Translations under genes and position numbers: made by a program
Shown: positions 26,867 through 36,018 of the stretch, in pieces
How the letters are laid out: each line of letters begins with the position of its first letter
Numbering within the stretch: the stretch's first letter is position 1
Source: Pseudomonas entomophila
GTDB taxonomy: Bacteria > Pseudomonadota > Gammaproteobacteria > Pseudomonadales > Pseudomonadaceae
DNA length: 58,795 nt
NCBI RefSeq assembly: GCF_013523125.1
Contig: NZ_JAAMQJ010000030.1
Location: forward strand, 1-58,795
Reading direction: 5' to 3'
Notes under the pieces: model-generated
Database searches by the model: none
What the model was told of the DNA's origin: nothing
The model's input: the letters and a program-made list of their open reading frames with translations, nothing else

Positions 26867-27622
26867 ATGCAGACCATGAGCCCAAACCAGACACCCGACG
26901 CCGTACCCGTGTTCCAGCTCAAGGGCAGCATGCTTGCCATCACTGTGCTGGAGCTCGCCCACAACGATCTCGACGCGCTCGACCGGCAGTTGGCGGCGAA
27001 GGTCGCACAGGCCCCGAACTTCTTCAGCAACACACCCCTGGTGTTGGCGCTGGACAAGCTGCCAGCCGCCTGTGGCACCGTCGACCTGCCCGCCCTGATG
27101 CGCATCTGCCGCCACCATGGCCTGCGCACCCTGGCCATTCGCGCCAACCGGATCGAGGACATCGCTGCGGCGATCGCCATCGACCTGCCCGTTCTGCCGC
27201 CCTCGGGCGCCCGGGAACGACCGCTGGAACCCGAGCCGGAAGTCAAGAAACCCGAGCCTGCCCCGCCTCCACCGCCCAGCGAGCCGGAAGTACGTCCGAC
27301 GCGCATCGTCAGCTCTCCGGTGCGCGGTGGCCAGCAGATCTACGCCCAGGGCGGCGACCTGATCGTGACCTCTTCGGTCAGCCCAGGTGCGGAACTTCTC
27401 GCCGACGGCAACATCCATGTGTACGGCGCGATGCGGGGTCGGGCCCTGGCGGGCGTCAAGGGCAACACCCGCGCGCGCATCTTCTGCCAGCAGATGACCG
27501 CCGAACTGCTCTCGATCGCGGGTCAATACCGTGTCTGCGAAGAGCTGCGCCGCGACCCGCTCTGGGGCGCTGGCGTCCAGGTCAGCCTGTCTGGCGATGT
27601 GTTGAACATCACCCGCCTTTGA
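26867..27622 (+). CDS. minC: Septum site-determining protein MinC
   Basis: 251 residues. MinC inhibits FtsZ polymerisation away from midcell when recruited by MinD. N-terminal domain (about 12-110, '[31 protein letters not shown]'), a Pro/Glu-rich linker (about 115-145) and C-terminal right-handed beta-helix domain ('[37 protein letters not shown]'). Start could be ATG 26867 or ATG 26876; neither has a clear Shine-Dalgarno. First gene of minCDE. Confidence 0.95.
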   Translation: MQTMSPNQTPDAVPVFQLKGSMLAITVLELAHNDLDALDRQLAAKVAQAPNFFSNTPLVLALDKLPAACGTVDLPALMRICRHHGLRTLAIRANRIEDIAAAIAIDLPVLPPSGARERPLEPEPEVKKPEPAPPPPPSEPEVRPTRIVSSPVRGGQQIYAQGGDLIVTSSVSPGAELLADGNIHVYGAMRGRALAGVKGNTRARIFCQQMTAELLSIAGQYRVCEELRRDPLWGAGVQVSLSGDVLNITRL

Positions 27623-27720
27623 CGGATACTTGCCGTCATTTTTAGTGCAACTTCTTTTCATGTTGCCGTTTTTGTGTATTTGCAGGGACTGCTGTCCCGT
27701 TCATCTAGGGGTGAAACACC

Positions 27721-28533
27721 TTGGCCAAGATTCTCGTCGTTACTTCCGGCAAGGGGGGTGTGGGCAAGACCACCACCAGCGCCGCCATCGGCACCGGGCT
27801 CGCGCTGCGCGGCTACAAGACGGTCATCGTCGACTTCGACGTCGGCCTGCGTAACCTGGACCTGATCATGGGCTGCGAACGCCGCGTGGTGTATGACTTC
27901 GTCAACGTGGTCAACAACGAGGCCAACCTGCAGCAGGCCCTGATCAAGGACAAGCGTCTCGAGAACCTGTTCGTGCTGGCGGCCAGCCAGACCCGCGACA
28001 AGGACGCGCTAACCCAGGAAGGCGTCGAGAAGGTGCTGAACGAGCTGAAGGAAACCTTCGACTACGTGGTCTGCGACTCGCCAGCCGGTATCGAGAAGGG
28101 CGCGCACCTGGCCATGTACTTCGCCGACGAAGCCATCGTGGTGACCAACCCGGAAGTCTCGTCGGTACGTGACTCCGACCGCATGTTGGGCATTCTGGCC
28201 AGCAAATCGCGCCGCGCCGAGAATGGCGAGGAGCCGATCAAGGAACACTTGCTCATCACCCGCTACCACCCCGAGCGTGTCGAAAAAGGCGAGATGCTCA
28301 GTGTTGCCGACGTCGAGGAGATCCTCTCGATCAAGCTCAAGGGCGTGATTCCCGAATCCCAGGCGGTGCTCAAGGCCTCCAACCAGGGTATTCCGGTCAT
28401 CCTCGACGACCAGAGCGATGCTGGCCAGGCCTACAGCGACGCCGTCGACCGCCTGTTGGGCAAAGAGAAGCCGATGCGCTTCATCGACGTACAGAAGAAG
28501 GGATTCTTCGAGCGCATTTTCGGGAGCAAATAA
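27721..28533 (+). CDS. minD: Septum site-determining ATPase MinD
   Basis: 270 residues. Deviant Walker A 'TSGKGGVGKTTTSAAIG' (about 8-24), 'IVDFDVGLRNLD', 'CDSPAGIEKGAHLAMYFADE', and a C-terminal amphipathic membrane-targeting helix ('KKGFFERIFGSK'). The reading frame starts at TTG 27721; no ATG or GTG lies in frame nearby and homologues begin MAKILVVTSGKGG exactly here. GGGGTGA is the only Shine-Dalgarno-like sequence upstream. Recruits MinC and oscillates with MinE. Confidence 0.96.
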   Translation: MAKILVVTSGKGGVGKTTTSAAIGTGLALRGYKTVIVDFDVGLRNLDLIMGCERRVVYDFVNVVNNEANLQQALIKDKRLENLFVLAASQTRDKDALTQEGVEKVLNELKETFDYVVCDSPAGIEKGAHLAMYFADEAIVVTNPEVSSVRDSDRMLGILASKSRRAENGEEPIKEHLLITRYHPERVEKGEMLSVADVEEILSIKLKGVIPESQAVLKASNQGIPVILDDQSDAGQAYSDAVDRLLGKEKPMRFIDVQKKGFFERIFGSK

Positions 28534-28536
28534 ACC

Positions 28537-28791
28537 ATGAACCTTTTTGACTTCTTTCGTGGCAGACAGAAACAGAGCAGCGCGTCGGTGGCGAAAGAGC
28601 GTCTACAGATCATCGTGGCGCACGAGCGCGGACAGCGCAGCACCCCGGACTACCTCCCGGCCTTGCAGAAGGAACTGGTCGAGGTGATCCGCAAATATGT
28701 GAACATTGGCAACGACGATGTGCAGGTCGCCCTGGAAGACCAGGGCAACTGCTCGATCCTCGAGTTGAACATCACCCTCCCGGAGCGTTGA
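28537..28791 (+). CDS. minE: Cell division topological specificity factor MinE
   Basis: 84 residues, canonical length. N-terminal membrane-binding and anti-MinCD region ('[31 protein letters not shown]') and C-terminal topological specificity domain ('[18 protein letters not shown]...[21 protein letters not shown]'). ATG lies 3 bp after the minD stop, so they are co-translated. Confidence 0.96.
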   Translation: MNLFDFFRGRQKQSSASVAKERLQIIVAHERGQRSTPDYLPALQKELVEVIRKYVNIGNDDVQVALEDQGNCSILELNITLPER

Positions 28792-28808
28792 TCGCCCGGG
28801 TCACCTGC

Positions 28809-28865
28809 ACGGCGACGGCCAGGCCGACAGCTCGACTGTCGTGCCTGCCGTCGCCGTTGCGTTTT
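28809..28865 (+). terminator. Long hairpin after minE, probable terminator
   Basis: ACGGCGACGGCCAGGCCGACAG (28809-28830 written in part) pairs with the region 28836-28857 with only two or three mismatches around a 5-nt loop, followed by TTGCGTTTT. It lies 18 bp beyond minE and 15 bp before the next gene. Confidence 0.6.
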
Positions 28866-28879
28866 GCAGAGAACCCGCA

Positions 28880-29515
28880 ATGCCGCTGTCGAACGTCCAG
28901 ATCCTCCACCAAGACGCCGCCGTGCTGGTGGTCAACAAGCCGACGCTGCTGCTGTCGGTGCCCGGGCGCGCCGACGACAACAAGGACTGCCTGATCACCC
29001 GCCTGCAGGAAAACGGCTACCCGGACGCGCTGATCGTGCACCGGCTCGACTGGGAAACCTCAGGCATCATCCTGCTGGCCCGCGACGCCGACAGCCACCG
29101 CGAACTGTCCCGGCAGTTCCATGACCGGGAAACCGAAAAGGCCTACACGGCCCTGTGCTGGGGGCAACCGGAGCGCGACAGCGGCAGCATCGACCTGCCC
29201 CTGCGTTACGACCCGCCGACCAAGCCGCGTCACGTGGTCGACCACGAACTGGGCAAGCGCGCCCTGACCTTCTGGCGCGTGCTCGAACGACATGCCGATC
29301 ATTGCCGCGTCGAACTGACGCCGGTCACCGGCCGCTCGCACCAGCTGCGCGTGCACATGCTGTCGATCGGTCACCCGCTGCTGGGCGACCGTCTCTACGC
29401 CAACCCCGAGGCCCTGGCCGCCCACGAGCGCCTGTGCCTGCATGCCAGCATGCTGGCGTTCACCCATCCGGTGTCGGGCGAGCGCCTGCGCTTTACCTGT
29501 CCTGCGCCCTTCTGA
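28880..29515 (+). CDS. rluA: RluA-family RNA pseudouridine synthase
   Basis: 211 residues. Catalytic motif 'HRLDWETSG' with Asp57, followed by 'GRSHQLRVHMLSIGHPLLGDRLYA' and 'LCLHASMLAFTHP'. Size and lack of an S4 domain fit RluA, which modifies 23S rRNA U746 and some tRNAs. ATG 28880 (MPLSNVQIL) preferred to an upstream in-frame start that lies in the terminator hairpin. Substrate inferred from family only. Confidence 0.87.
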   Translation: MPLSNVQILHQDAAVLVVNKPTLLLSVPGRADDNKDCLITRLQENGYPDALIVHRLDWETSGIILLARDADSHRELSRQFHDRETEKAYTALCWGQPERDSGSIDLPLRYDPPTKPRHVVDHELGKRALTFWRVLERHADHCRVELTPVTGRSHQLRVHMLSIGHPLLGDRLYANPEALAAHERLCLHASMLAFTHPVSGERLRFTCPAPF

Positions 29516-29521
29516 AGGGCG

Positions 29522-29692
29522 AGCTACAAGCTGCAAGCTGCAAGCCGATGTTCATGGCGATGGTCTTGCGACATGAATCTAGCTACCGAGTGCTGGGCCA
29601 AAGCCCTGCGTAATCGCTTTAGCTTGAGGCTTGAGGCTTGCAGCTTTACCGCTCACGACTTGCAACTCCTCCCCCATTCCCCGAAGCTTGCA
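29522..29692. repeat. Inverted heptanucleotide-array element, copy 4 (degenerate)
   Basis: Left arm: AGCTACA plus two AGCTGCA at 29522-29542. Right arm: two GCTTGAG and one GCTTGCA at 29622-29642, with a further isolated GCTTGCA at 29686-29692. Starts 7 bp after the rluA stop and reaches into the leader of apeB. Confidence 0.75.
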
Positions 29693-29724
29693 GCTCAACG
29701 CTTGCCGCTGGTCTGGAGTACCTT

Positions 29725-31014
29725 ATGCGCGACACCCTCAATCGAGGCCTGATCGATTTCCTCAAGGCGTCGCCGACGCCGTTTCATGCCACTGCGTCGA
29801 TCGCCCAGCGTCTGGAGGCGGCCGGTTACAAACGCCTCGATGAACGCGAGCGCTGGACCACGGTACCCGGCGGCCGATACTACGTCACGCGCAACGACTC
29901 CTCGATCATCGCCATTCAATTGGGCAAGCAATCGCCGCTCGACGGCGGCATGCGCCTGGTCGGCGCCCATACCGACAGCCCCTGCCTGCGCGTCAAGCCG
30001 CAACCGGAGCTGCAGCGCCATGGCTTCCTGCAATTGGGCGTGGAGGTCTACGGTGGTGCGCTGCTGGCCCCGTGGTTCGACCGTGACCTGTCGTTGGCCG
30101 GGCGCGTGACCTTCCGCCGCGACGGCAAGGTCGAAAGCCAACTGGTGGACTTCAAGCTTCCCATCGCCGTCATTCCCAACCTGGCCATTCACCTGAATCG
30201 CACGGCCAACGAAGGGTGGCCGATCAACGCCCAGCACGAGCTGCCACCCATCCTGGCGCAGGTGGCCGGTGACGAGCGGGTCGACTTCCGGGCGTTGCTG
30301 ACCGAACAACTGGCGCGTGAGCATGAACTCAACGCCGACGTGGTGCTCGATTACGAGCTGAGCTTCTACGACACCCAGGAAGCCGCGCAGATCGGCTTGC
30401 ATGGCGAGTTCATCGCCGGCGCGCGACTGGACAACCTCCTGTCCTGCTTCGCCGGAGTCCAAGCCCTGCTGGCTGCCGACAGCGATGAGACCTGCGTGCT
30501 GGTCTGCACCGACCACGAAGAGGTCGGTTCCTGCTCGGCCTGCGGCGCCGATGGTCCAATGCTCGAGCAGACCCTCCAGCGCCTGCTGCCGGGGCACGAT
30601 GAGTATGTGCGCTGCATTCAGCGTTCACTGCTGATCTCGGCTGACAATGCCCACGGCGTGCACCCCAACTACGCCGACAAGCACGATGGCAACCACGGGC
30701 CCAAGCTCAACGCCGGGCCGGTGATCAAGGTCAACAGCAACCAGCGCTACGCCACCAACAGCGAGACGGCCGGGTTCTTCCGCCACCTGTGCATGGCCGA
30801 GGAAGTGCCGGTGCAGAGTTTCGTGGTGCGCAGCGACATGGGCTGCGGCTCGACCATCGGACCGATCACCGCCAGTCACCTGGGCGTGCGCACGGTGGAC
30901 ATCGGCCTGCCGACCTTCGCCATGCATTCGATCCGCGAACTGTGCGGCAGCCAGGACCTGGCGCACCTGGTGAAGGTGCTGACGGCGTTCTACCGGAGTG
31001 TGGAGTTGCCGTAG
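29725..31014 (+). CDS. apeB: M18-family aminopeptidase
   Basis: 429 residues. Zinc aminopeptidase of the aspartyl-aminopeptidase type. Metal ligands and catalytic residues visible: '[15 protein letters not shown]' (His, Asp), 'GARLDNL', '[17 protein letters not shown]' (Glu-Glu), '[15 protein letters not shown]' and the C-terminal '[11 protein letters not shown]' His. ATG 29725 ([13 protein letters not shown]) with GGAG upstream; the longer frame runs into the repeat. Confidence 0.92.
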   Translation: MRDTLNRGLIDFLKASPTPFHATASIAQRLEAAGYKRLDERERWTTVPGGRYYVTRNDSSIIAIQLGKQSPLDGGMRLVGAHTDSPCLRVKPQPELQRHGFLQLGVEVYGGALLAPWFDRDLSLAGRVTFRRDGKVESQLVDFKLPIAVIPNLAIHLNRTANEGWPINAQHELPPILAQVAGDERVDFRALLTEQLAREHELNADVVLDYELSFYDTQEAAQIGLHGEFIAGARLDNLLSCFAGVQALLAADSDETCVLVCTDHEEVGSCSACGADGPMLEQTLQRLLPGHDEYVRCIQRSLLISADNAHGVHPNYADKHDGNHGPKLNAGPVIKVNSNQRYATNSETAGFFRHLCMAEEVPVQSFVVRSDMGCGSTIGPITASHLGVRTVDIGLPTFAMHSIRELCGSQDLAHLVKVLTAFYRSVELP

Positions 31015-31466
31015 GGCAAAGGTAGCGAGGCGTGGGGCCTGTGTTCGATGCGCGCCAGACCACGTCAAGACAAGACAGTGGTCGGATCAGCCATCCTGAC
31101 GAGCCACTCTCGGCATGGCGTTTCCAAGGCAGGTTTGCCTGATACACGGCGTTGCCGATTTCATGGGCCCTGGCGGGCCCAATCGCGGCACGGGGGCCGC
31201 TCCCACATGGGGCTGAGCTGTCCCACTGCGGCGTGAGCACCTTCTGGAGCGGCCCTGCGCCGCGATGGGGTCCGCCAGGGCCCACAGAATCCAGCCACTG
31301 CAGTGGAGCATCCTTCGAGGACAAACGATTGCTCCCTCGAAAATCTGGCCTGTCCTACCAGCGCCGCAGTCCTGCTTGGCCATCTCCTGCCCTGCATCAA
31401 TACCCAGCCCCCTGCATTGGCTACACTCCTCCTGTCGACCTTGCGCACTTGCAGAAGGAGCCTGCC
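31015..31466. repeat. 452-bp spacer with a REP pair
   Basis: No gene recognised. Two REP-type units face each other at about 31162-31292: 'GGGCCCTGGCGGGCCCAATC...GGGGGCCGCTCCCACA' and, inverted, 'GGAGCGGCCCTGCGCCGCGAT...GCCAGGGCCCAC'. The arrangement is that of a REP doublet (BIME/REPIN-like). The last 100 bp presumably carry the promoter of the small gene at 31467. Confidence 0.7.
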
Positions 31467-31631
31467 ATGTCCGCCTTCCATTCGATGCTGATCCCGGTGG
31501 TCGCCGGCCTCTCGTTGCTGACCGTAGGCTTCAGTCTGCGCGAACGTGACCTGGGCGTGCTGATGATGTGGCTGGGCACGCTGAGCATCTTTGCGATCAT
31601 GTGCTGGAAGATCCTCGAGAAACTGGCCTGA
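31467..31631 (+). CDS. Small membrane protein, 54 residues
   Basis: Not recognised as a named family. Two hydrophobic helices: 'MLIPVVAGLSLLTVGFSL' (about 6-23) and 'VLMMWLGTLSIFAIMCWKIL' (about 30-49), joined by a short charged RERD turn and ending in EKLA. The RBS AGAAGGAG is 8 bp before the ATG, which strongly supports translation. Lies 45 bp upstream of the MscS-type channel gene. Function unknown. Confidence 0.75.
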   Translation: MSAFHSMLIPVVAGLSLLTVGFSLRERDLGVLMMWLGTLSIFAIMCWKILEKLA

Positions 31632-31635
31632 AATC

Positions 31636-31670
31636 CTCTACACTCGGGCATCGTCTGTCCCGAGGTAGAG
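31636..31670 (+). promoter_or_regulatory. Hairpin just upstream of the MscS-type gene start
   Basis: CTCTAC-A-CTCGGG and CCCGAG-GTAGAG form a 12-bp stem with one bulge around a 9-nt loop, ending 6 bp before the GTG start. The only Shine-Dalgarno-like GAGG lies inside the right arm, so the structure could limit translation. Confidence 0.45.
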
Positions 31671-31676
31671 TGTCCG

Positions 31677-33836
31677 GTGCCTGTTCTCCTGCGTTGTCTT
31701 TATCTGTTGTGCCTGTTCGCCTTCATCGCACCCGTTCAGGCGGCCGGATTGCCCAGCCTGCTCGGGTCAGATTCGTCGCACCAGGAGCACGCCTCCGAAC
31801 CTCTGGGCCAATCGCTCGACGAGGTCATCACCACGCTGGAAAACGACCAGCAACGCGGCAAGCTTCTGGCGGACCTGAAAAAGCTGCGTGACAGCACGCG
31901 CCAGGCCCAGCCCGCCCAGGCACAAGGCGTACTCGGACTGATCGGCAGCACGCTGCACGATGTCGAGAAGCAGTTCCGAGGCGAAGCCAGCCCGTTCCTG
32001 CGCTGGTCGCTGGAACTCGACCAGGCCAAGCAAGAACTGTCGGCGCTGGCGGTGCCGATGCAGGAATGGCCGATGATCCTCTTCGGCTTCGCCGCCATCA
32101 TCGCGGTCTGGAGCCTGCTGGCGATGACCTTCAACTGGCTCGGCCACCGTCTGCAGGTGCGTTTCGGGCTGCCTGAAGAACTCCCACAGCACCCACGGCC
32201 CTGGGACCTGCTGCGCTTCGCGGTGCGCAAGCTTGGGCCTTGGCTGGTGGCGCTGATCTTCACGGTCTACCTGAGCTTCGCCTTGCCCTCCTCGTTGGGC
32301 AAGTCCATGGCCATGGTGCTGGCCTATGCCCTGGTGGTCGGCACCTGCTTCTCGGCCATCTGCGTGATCGCCTTCTCCCTGCTCGATGGCCCCCACCGTC
32401 ATCGTGCGCTGGACATCCTGCGCCACCGGGCCTTCAATCCGCTCTGGCTGATCGGCAGCTTCGCCGCCTTCGGCGAGGCCATGAGCGATCCGCGCCTGAC
32501 CGCGGCGCTGGGCGTACACCTGGCGCACACCCTGGCCACCCTGACCAACATCGTCGCAGCGGTGTGCACAGGCCTGTTCATCCTGCGCTTCCGCCGGCCC
32601 ATCGCCCACCTGATCCGCAACCAGCCACTGTCGCGCCGCCTGACGCGACGCACCCTGAGTGACACCATCGGCGTGCTGGGCAGCTTCTGGTACGTGCCGG
32701 CGCTGGTGCTGGTGGCGATCTCGCTGTTCGCCACCTTCGTTTCGGCAGGCGACACCAGCACCGCCTTGCGTCAGTCGCTGATGTGCACGGTGCTGGTGGT
32801 GGTGTGCATGGTGCTCAACGGCCTGGTCCGTCGACACGCCGTCAACCCCCGGCGCACGCATCGGCGCCAGCAGGTCTATGTCGAACGGCTCAAGAGCTTC
32901 GGCTATGCCTTGCTGCACCTGTTCATCTGGCTGGTGTTCCTGGAAATCGGCCTGCGGGTCTGGGGCCTGTCGATGATCCGCTTCGCCGAGGGCGATGGTC
33001 ATGAGGTCAGCCTGCGGGTCATGGGCCTGGCCACCACGCTGATCATCGCCTGGCTGGTGTGGATCCTGGCCGACAGCGCCGTGCACCATGCCCTGGTGCG
33101 TTCGCGCCGCGGTCTGGCCAACGCCCGTGCGCAGACCATGATGCCGCTGGTGCGCAACGTGCTGTTCATCACCATTTTCATCATCGCGCTGATCGTGGCC
33201 CTGGCCAACATGGGCATGAACGTCACGCCGCTGCTCGCCGGTGCCGGTGTCATCGGCCTGGCCGTGGGCTTCGGTGCCCAGTCGCTGGTGGCCGACCTGA
33301 TCACGGGCCTGTTCATCATCATCGAGGACTCGCTGGCCATCGACGACTACGTCGAACTGGGCGGGCACCTGGGCACGGTCGAAGGCCTGACCATCCGCAC
33401 CGTGCGCCTGCGCGACATCGACGGCATCGTGCATACCATCCCGTTCAGCGAGATCAAGAGCATCAAGAACTACTCGCGCGAGTTCGGCTACGCCATCTTC
33501 CGCGTGGCCATCCCGCACACCATGGACATCGACCAGGCCATCGGCCTGATCCGCGACGTGGCACAGAAGCTGCGCGCCGACCCATTGATGCGCCGCAATA
33601 TCTGGTCACCGCTTGAGCTGCAGGGCGTGGAGAGTTTCGAATCAGGGTCGGCCATCCTGCGGGCCCGCTTCAAGACCGCACCGATCAAGCAGTGGGAAGT
33701 GTCACGGGCCTTCAACCTGGCGCTCAAGCGCAAGCTCGACGAGGCCGGCCTGGACCTGGCCACGCCACGGCTTTCCGTGCAGGTGGTGACGGCAGGCGGG
33801 GGCACGCCGAAGCCAGCGGGCGAAGCGACCACCTGA
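31677..33836 (+). CDS. Large MscS-type mechanosensitive channel (YbiO-like)
   Basis: 719 residues. Signal-like N-terminus (about 1-22), a periplasmic helical region with 'VITTLENDQQRGKLLADLKKLRDSTRQ', many membrane helices, then the MscS pore and beta domain: 'LLAGAGVIGLAVGFGAQSLVADLITGLFIIIEDSLAIDDYV' and 'GTVEGLTIRTVRLRDIDGIVHTIPFSEI'. Size and layout match YbiO/YjeP-like channels that release solutes on osmotic downshock. Start is GTG 31677. Stop is followed by a 231-bp gap. Confidence 0.88.
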   Translation: MPVLLRCLYLLCLFAFIAPVQAAGLPSLLGSDSSHQEHASEPLGQSLDEVITTLENDQQRGKLLADLKKLRDSTRQAQPAQAQGVLGLIGSTLHDVEKQFRGEASPFLRWSLELDQAKQELSALAVPMQEWPMILFGFAAIIAVWSLLAMTFNWLGHRLQVRFGLPEELPQHPRPWDLLRFAVRKLGPWLVALIFTVYLSFALPSSLGKSMAMVLAYALVVGTCFSAICVIAFSLLDGPHRHRALDILRHRAFNPLWLIGSFAAFGEAMSDPRLTAALGVHLAHTLATLTNIVAAVCTGLFILRFRRPIAHLIRNQPLSRRLTRRTLSDTIGVLGSFWYVPALVLVAISLFATFVSAGDTSTALRQSLMCTVLVVVCMVLNGLVRRHAVNPRRTHRRQQVYVERLKSFGYALLHLFIWLVFLEIGLRVWGLSMIRFAEGDGHEVSLRVMGLATTLIIAWLVWILADSAVHHALVRSRRGLANARAQTMMPLVRNVLFITIFIIALIVALANMGMNVTPLLAGAGVIGLAVGFGAQSLVADLITGLFIIIEDSLAIDDYVELGGHLGTVEGLTIRTVRLRDIDGIVHTIPFSEIKSIKNYSREFGYAIFRVAIPHTMDIDQAIGLIRDVAQKLRADPLMRRNIWSPLELQGVESFESGSAILRARFKTAPIKQWEVSRAFNLALKRKLDEAGLDLATPRLSVQVVTAGGGTPKPAGEATT

Positions 33837-34067
33837 CCCCTGCTCGCGCCAAGCCCTCCCCCACGGCCCGGTCCCGCGCCGAACGGCGTGGGCGTCGGCG
33901 TGCTGGCAATGCAATCGATGACCGAGATCTGAACTACGCTATACCTCCAGCGGGCTGTCATCCAACGGACATCAAAGGGTCATGCGCGGTCGTCAGCATG
34001 GTCGTTTGCAACGCCGTTCGATCGAAGGCCTTGCCTTGATCGTAGATTCCCACGCAAGGAGTTCTGG

Positions 34068-35138
34068 ATGAAACAGCGGTTCATGGCATCAATGCTGGGC
34101 TCGGCCCTGACCTTGGCCTTCTGCACGAGCGTGCAGGCCGCCGACGTCGATCTCAAGGCACTGGAAGACGCAGCGCGCAAGGAAGGCGCCGTGAACAGCG
34201 TCGGCATGCCGGATGCCTGGGCCAACTGGAAAGGCACCTGGGCCGACCTGGCCAGCCGCTATGGCCTCGTGCACAGCGACACCGACATGAGCTCTGCCCA
34301 GGAGGTCGCCAAGTTCGCCGCCGAGCAGGAAAACGCCAGCGCCGACATCGGTGACGTTGGTGCCTCGTTCGGCCCCATCGCGGTGGCCAAGGGGGTCACC
34401 CAGCCCTACAAGCCCACGACCTGGGAGCAGATTCCTCAGTGGGCCAAGGATCAGGATGGGCACTGGGCGCTGGCCTACACCGGGACCATCGCCTTCATCA
34501 TCAACAAGGACCTGATCAAGGAAAAGGACCGACCGACCCAATGGCACGACCTCGAGCGCGGCAGCTACAAGGTCGCCATCGGTGACGTCGGTACTGCCGC
34601 CCAGGCCGCCAATGGCGTGCTCGCTGCCGCCATCGCCTACAAAGGCGACGAACGCAACATCGCACCTGGGCTTCAGTTGTTCACCAAACTGGCTCAGCAA
34701 GGTCGCCTGTCCATGGCCAACCCGACCATCCAGACGTTGGAGAAAGGCGAGGTCGAAGTGGGCGTGGTCTGGGACTTCAACGGCCTGAGCTATCGTGAAC
34801 AGATCGATCCCAAGCGCTTCGAGGTGGTCATCCCTGCCGATGGTTCGGTCATGTCCGGCTATACCACGATCATCAACAAACACGCCAAGCACCCGAACGC
34901 CGCCAAGCTCACCCGTGAGTACATCTTCAGCGATGCCGGCCAGACCAACCTGGCCATCGGTCACGCCCGGCCGATCCGCTCCGAATACCTGAAGCTGGCA
35001 CCCGAGGTGCAGGCCAAGCTGTTGTCCAACGAGCAGTATCACGCAGCCCAGCCGATCAAGGATACCGAGGCCTGGGAGGCGACGGCCAAGAAACTGCCGC
35101 AGCTGTGGCAGGAGCAGGTCATCGTGGAAATGCAGTGA
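34068..35138 (+). CDS. ABC transporter periplasmic substrate-binding protein
   Basis: 356 residues. Signal peptide about 1-24 ('MLGSALTLAFCTSVQAA'). The mature protein belongs to the class that includes spermidine/putrescine, iron and phosphonate binders: 'AADVDLKALEDAARKEGAVNSVGMPDAWANWKG', 'VEVGVVWDFNGLSYR', 'TIINKHAKHPNAAKLTREYIFSDAGQ'. Ligand not deducible. First gene of a four-gene importer; RBS AAGGAG 7 bp upstream. Confidence 0.88.
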   Translation: MKQRFMASMLGSALTLAFCTSVQAADVDLKALEDAARKEGAVNSVGMPDAWANWKGTWADLASRYGLVHSDTDMSSAQEVAKFAAEQENASADIGDVGASFGPIAVAKGVTQPYKPTTWEQIPQWAKDQDGHWALAYTGTIAFIINKDLIKEKDRPTQWHDLERGSYKVAIGDVGTAAQAANGVLAAAIAYKGDERNIAPGLQLFTKLAQQGRLSMANPTIQTLEKGEVEVGVVWDFNGLSYREQIDPKRFEVVIPADGSVMSGYTTIINKHAKHPNAAKLTREYIFSDAGQTNLAIGHARPIRSEYLKLAPEVQAKLLSNEQYHAAQPIKDTEAWEATAKKLPQLWQEQVIVEMQ

Positions 35139-35184
35139 GCCAAGGCTCGAACATGGCCAAGGTTCGTCAGCGGCAGGCCGTGTC

Positions 35185-36018
35185 ATGAACACGCGCACGC
35201 GTGGCTGGGCGCTGCTCTGCGTAGTGCCCTTCGCTCTGTGCCTGCTGGTCTTCCAGATCGCCCCCCTGGCCTGGGTCATGGTGCACAGCGTGCAGACCGA
35301 CGACGGCTGGGGCCTGGACCACTTCGTGCGCATCGCCACCTCGACATTTCATCGGCAGGCCATCGGGCATAGCCTGGAGATCGCCTTCTGGTCGAGCCTG
35401 ATCGGGATCACCATCGCCCTGCTCGGCAGCTACTCCCTGACCCGCGTGGACTCGCGGTTGCGCGACGTCGTCAGCGCCTTTGCCACCATGACCAGCAACT
35501 TCAGCGGCGTGCCGCTGGCGTTCGCCTTCATCATCCTGCTCGGCTTCAATGGTGCCCTGACCCTGCTGCTCAAGCAGGCGGGCCTGATCGAAGGCTTCAA
35601 CCTGTACTCCAAGAGCGGCCTGATCCTGGTCTACAGCTACTTCCAGATTCCGCTGGGCGTGCTACTGCTCTACCCGGCATTCGACGCGCTGCGCGAAGAC
35701 TGGCGGGAATCGGCAGCATTGCTGGGGGCCAGCCCGTGGCACTACTGGCGGCACATCGGCCTGCCGGTGCTGGCACCCGCGCTGATGGGCACCTTCGTCA
35801 TCCTGCTGGCCAATGCCTTGGGCGCCTATGCCACGGTCTATGCCCTGACCACCGGCAACTTCAACCTGGTGCCGATCCGCATCGCTGCACTGGTGGCCGG
35901 CGACATCACCCTCGACCCCAATCTGGCCAGTGCCCTGGCCATGATCCTGGTGGGACTGATGACACTCGTCGCCGTGGTTCATCACGGGCTGCTGAAGCGG
36001 AGCTACCATGCGCACTGA
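35185..36018 (+). CDS. ABC transporter permease 1
   Basis: 277 residues, six predicted helices. The EAA loop that contacts the ATPase is 'DWRESAALLGASPWHYWRHIGLPVLAPALMG' (about 172-202). Similar to PotB-like permeases. ATG lies 46 bp after the binding-protein stop; the 3' end overlaps permease 2 by 11 bp. Confidence 0.88.
   Translation: MNTRTRGWALLCVVPFALCLLVFQIAPLAWVMVHSVQTDDGWGLDHFVRIATSTFHRQAIGHSLEIAFWSSLIGITIALLGSYSLTRVDSRLRDVVSAFATMTSNFSGVPLAFAFIILLGFNGALTLLLKQAGLIEGFNLYSKSGLILVYSYFQIPLGVLLLYPAFDALREDWRESAALLGASPWHYWRHIGLPVLAPALMGTFVILLANALGAYATVYALTTGNFNLVPIRIAALVAGDITLDPNLASALAMILVGLMTLVAVVHHGLLKRSYHAH

Noticed and set aside
31767..33518. 583-codon antisense frame opposite the MscS-type gene
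   Set aside because: Composition dominated by Gln, His, Asp and Gly from reading the complementary strand; no domain recognisable.
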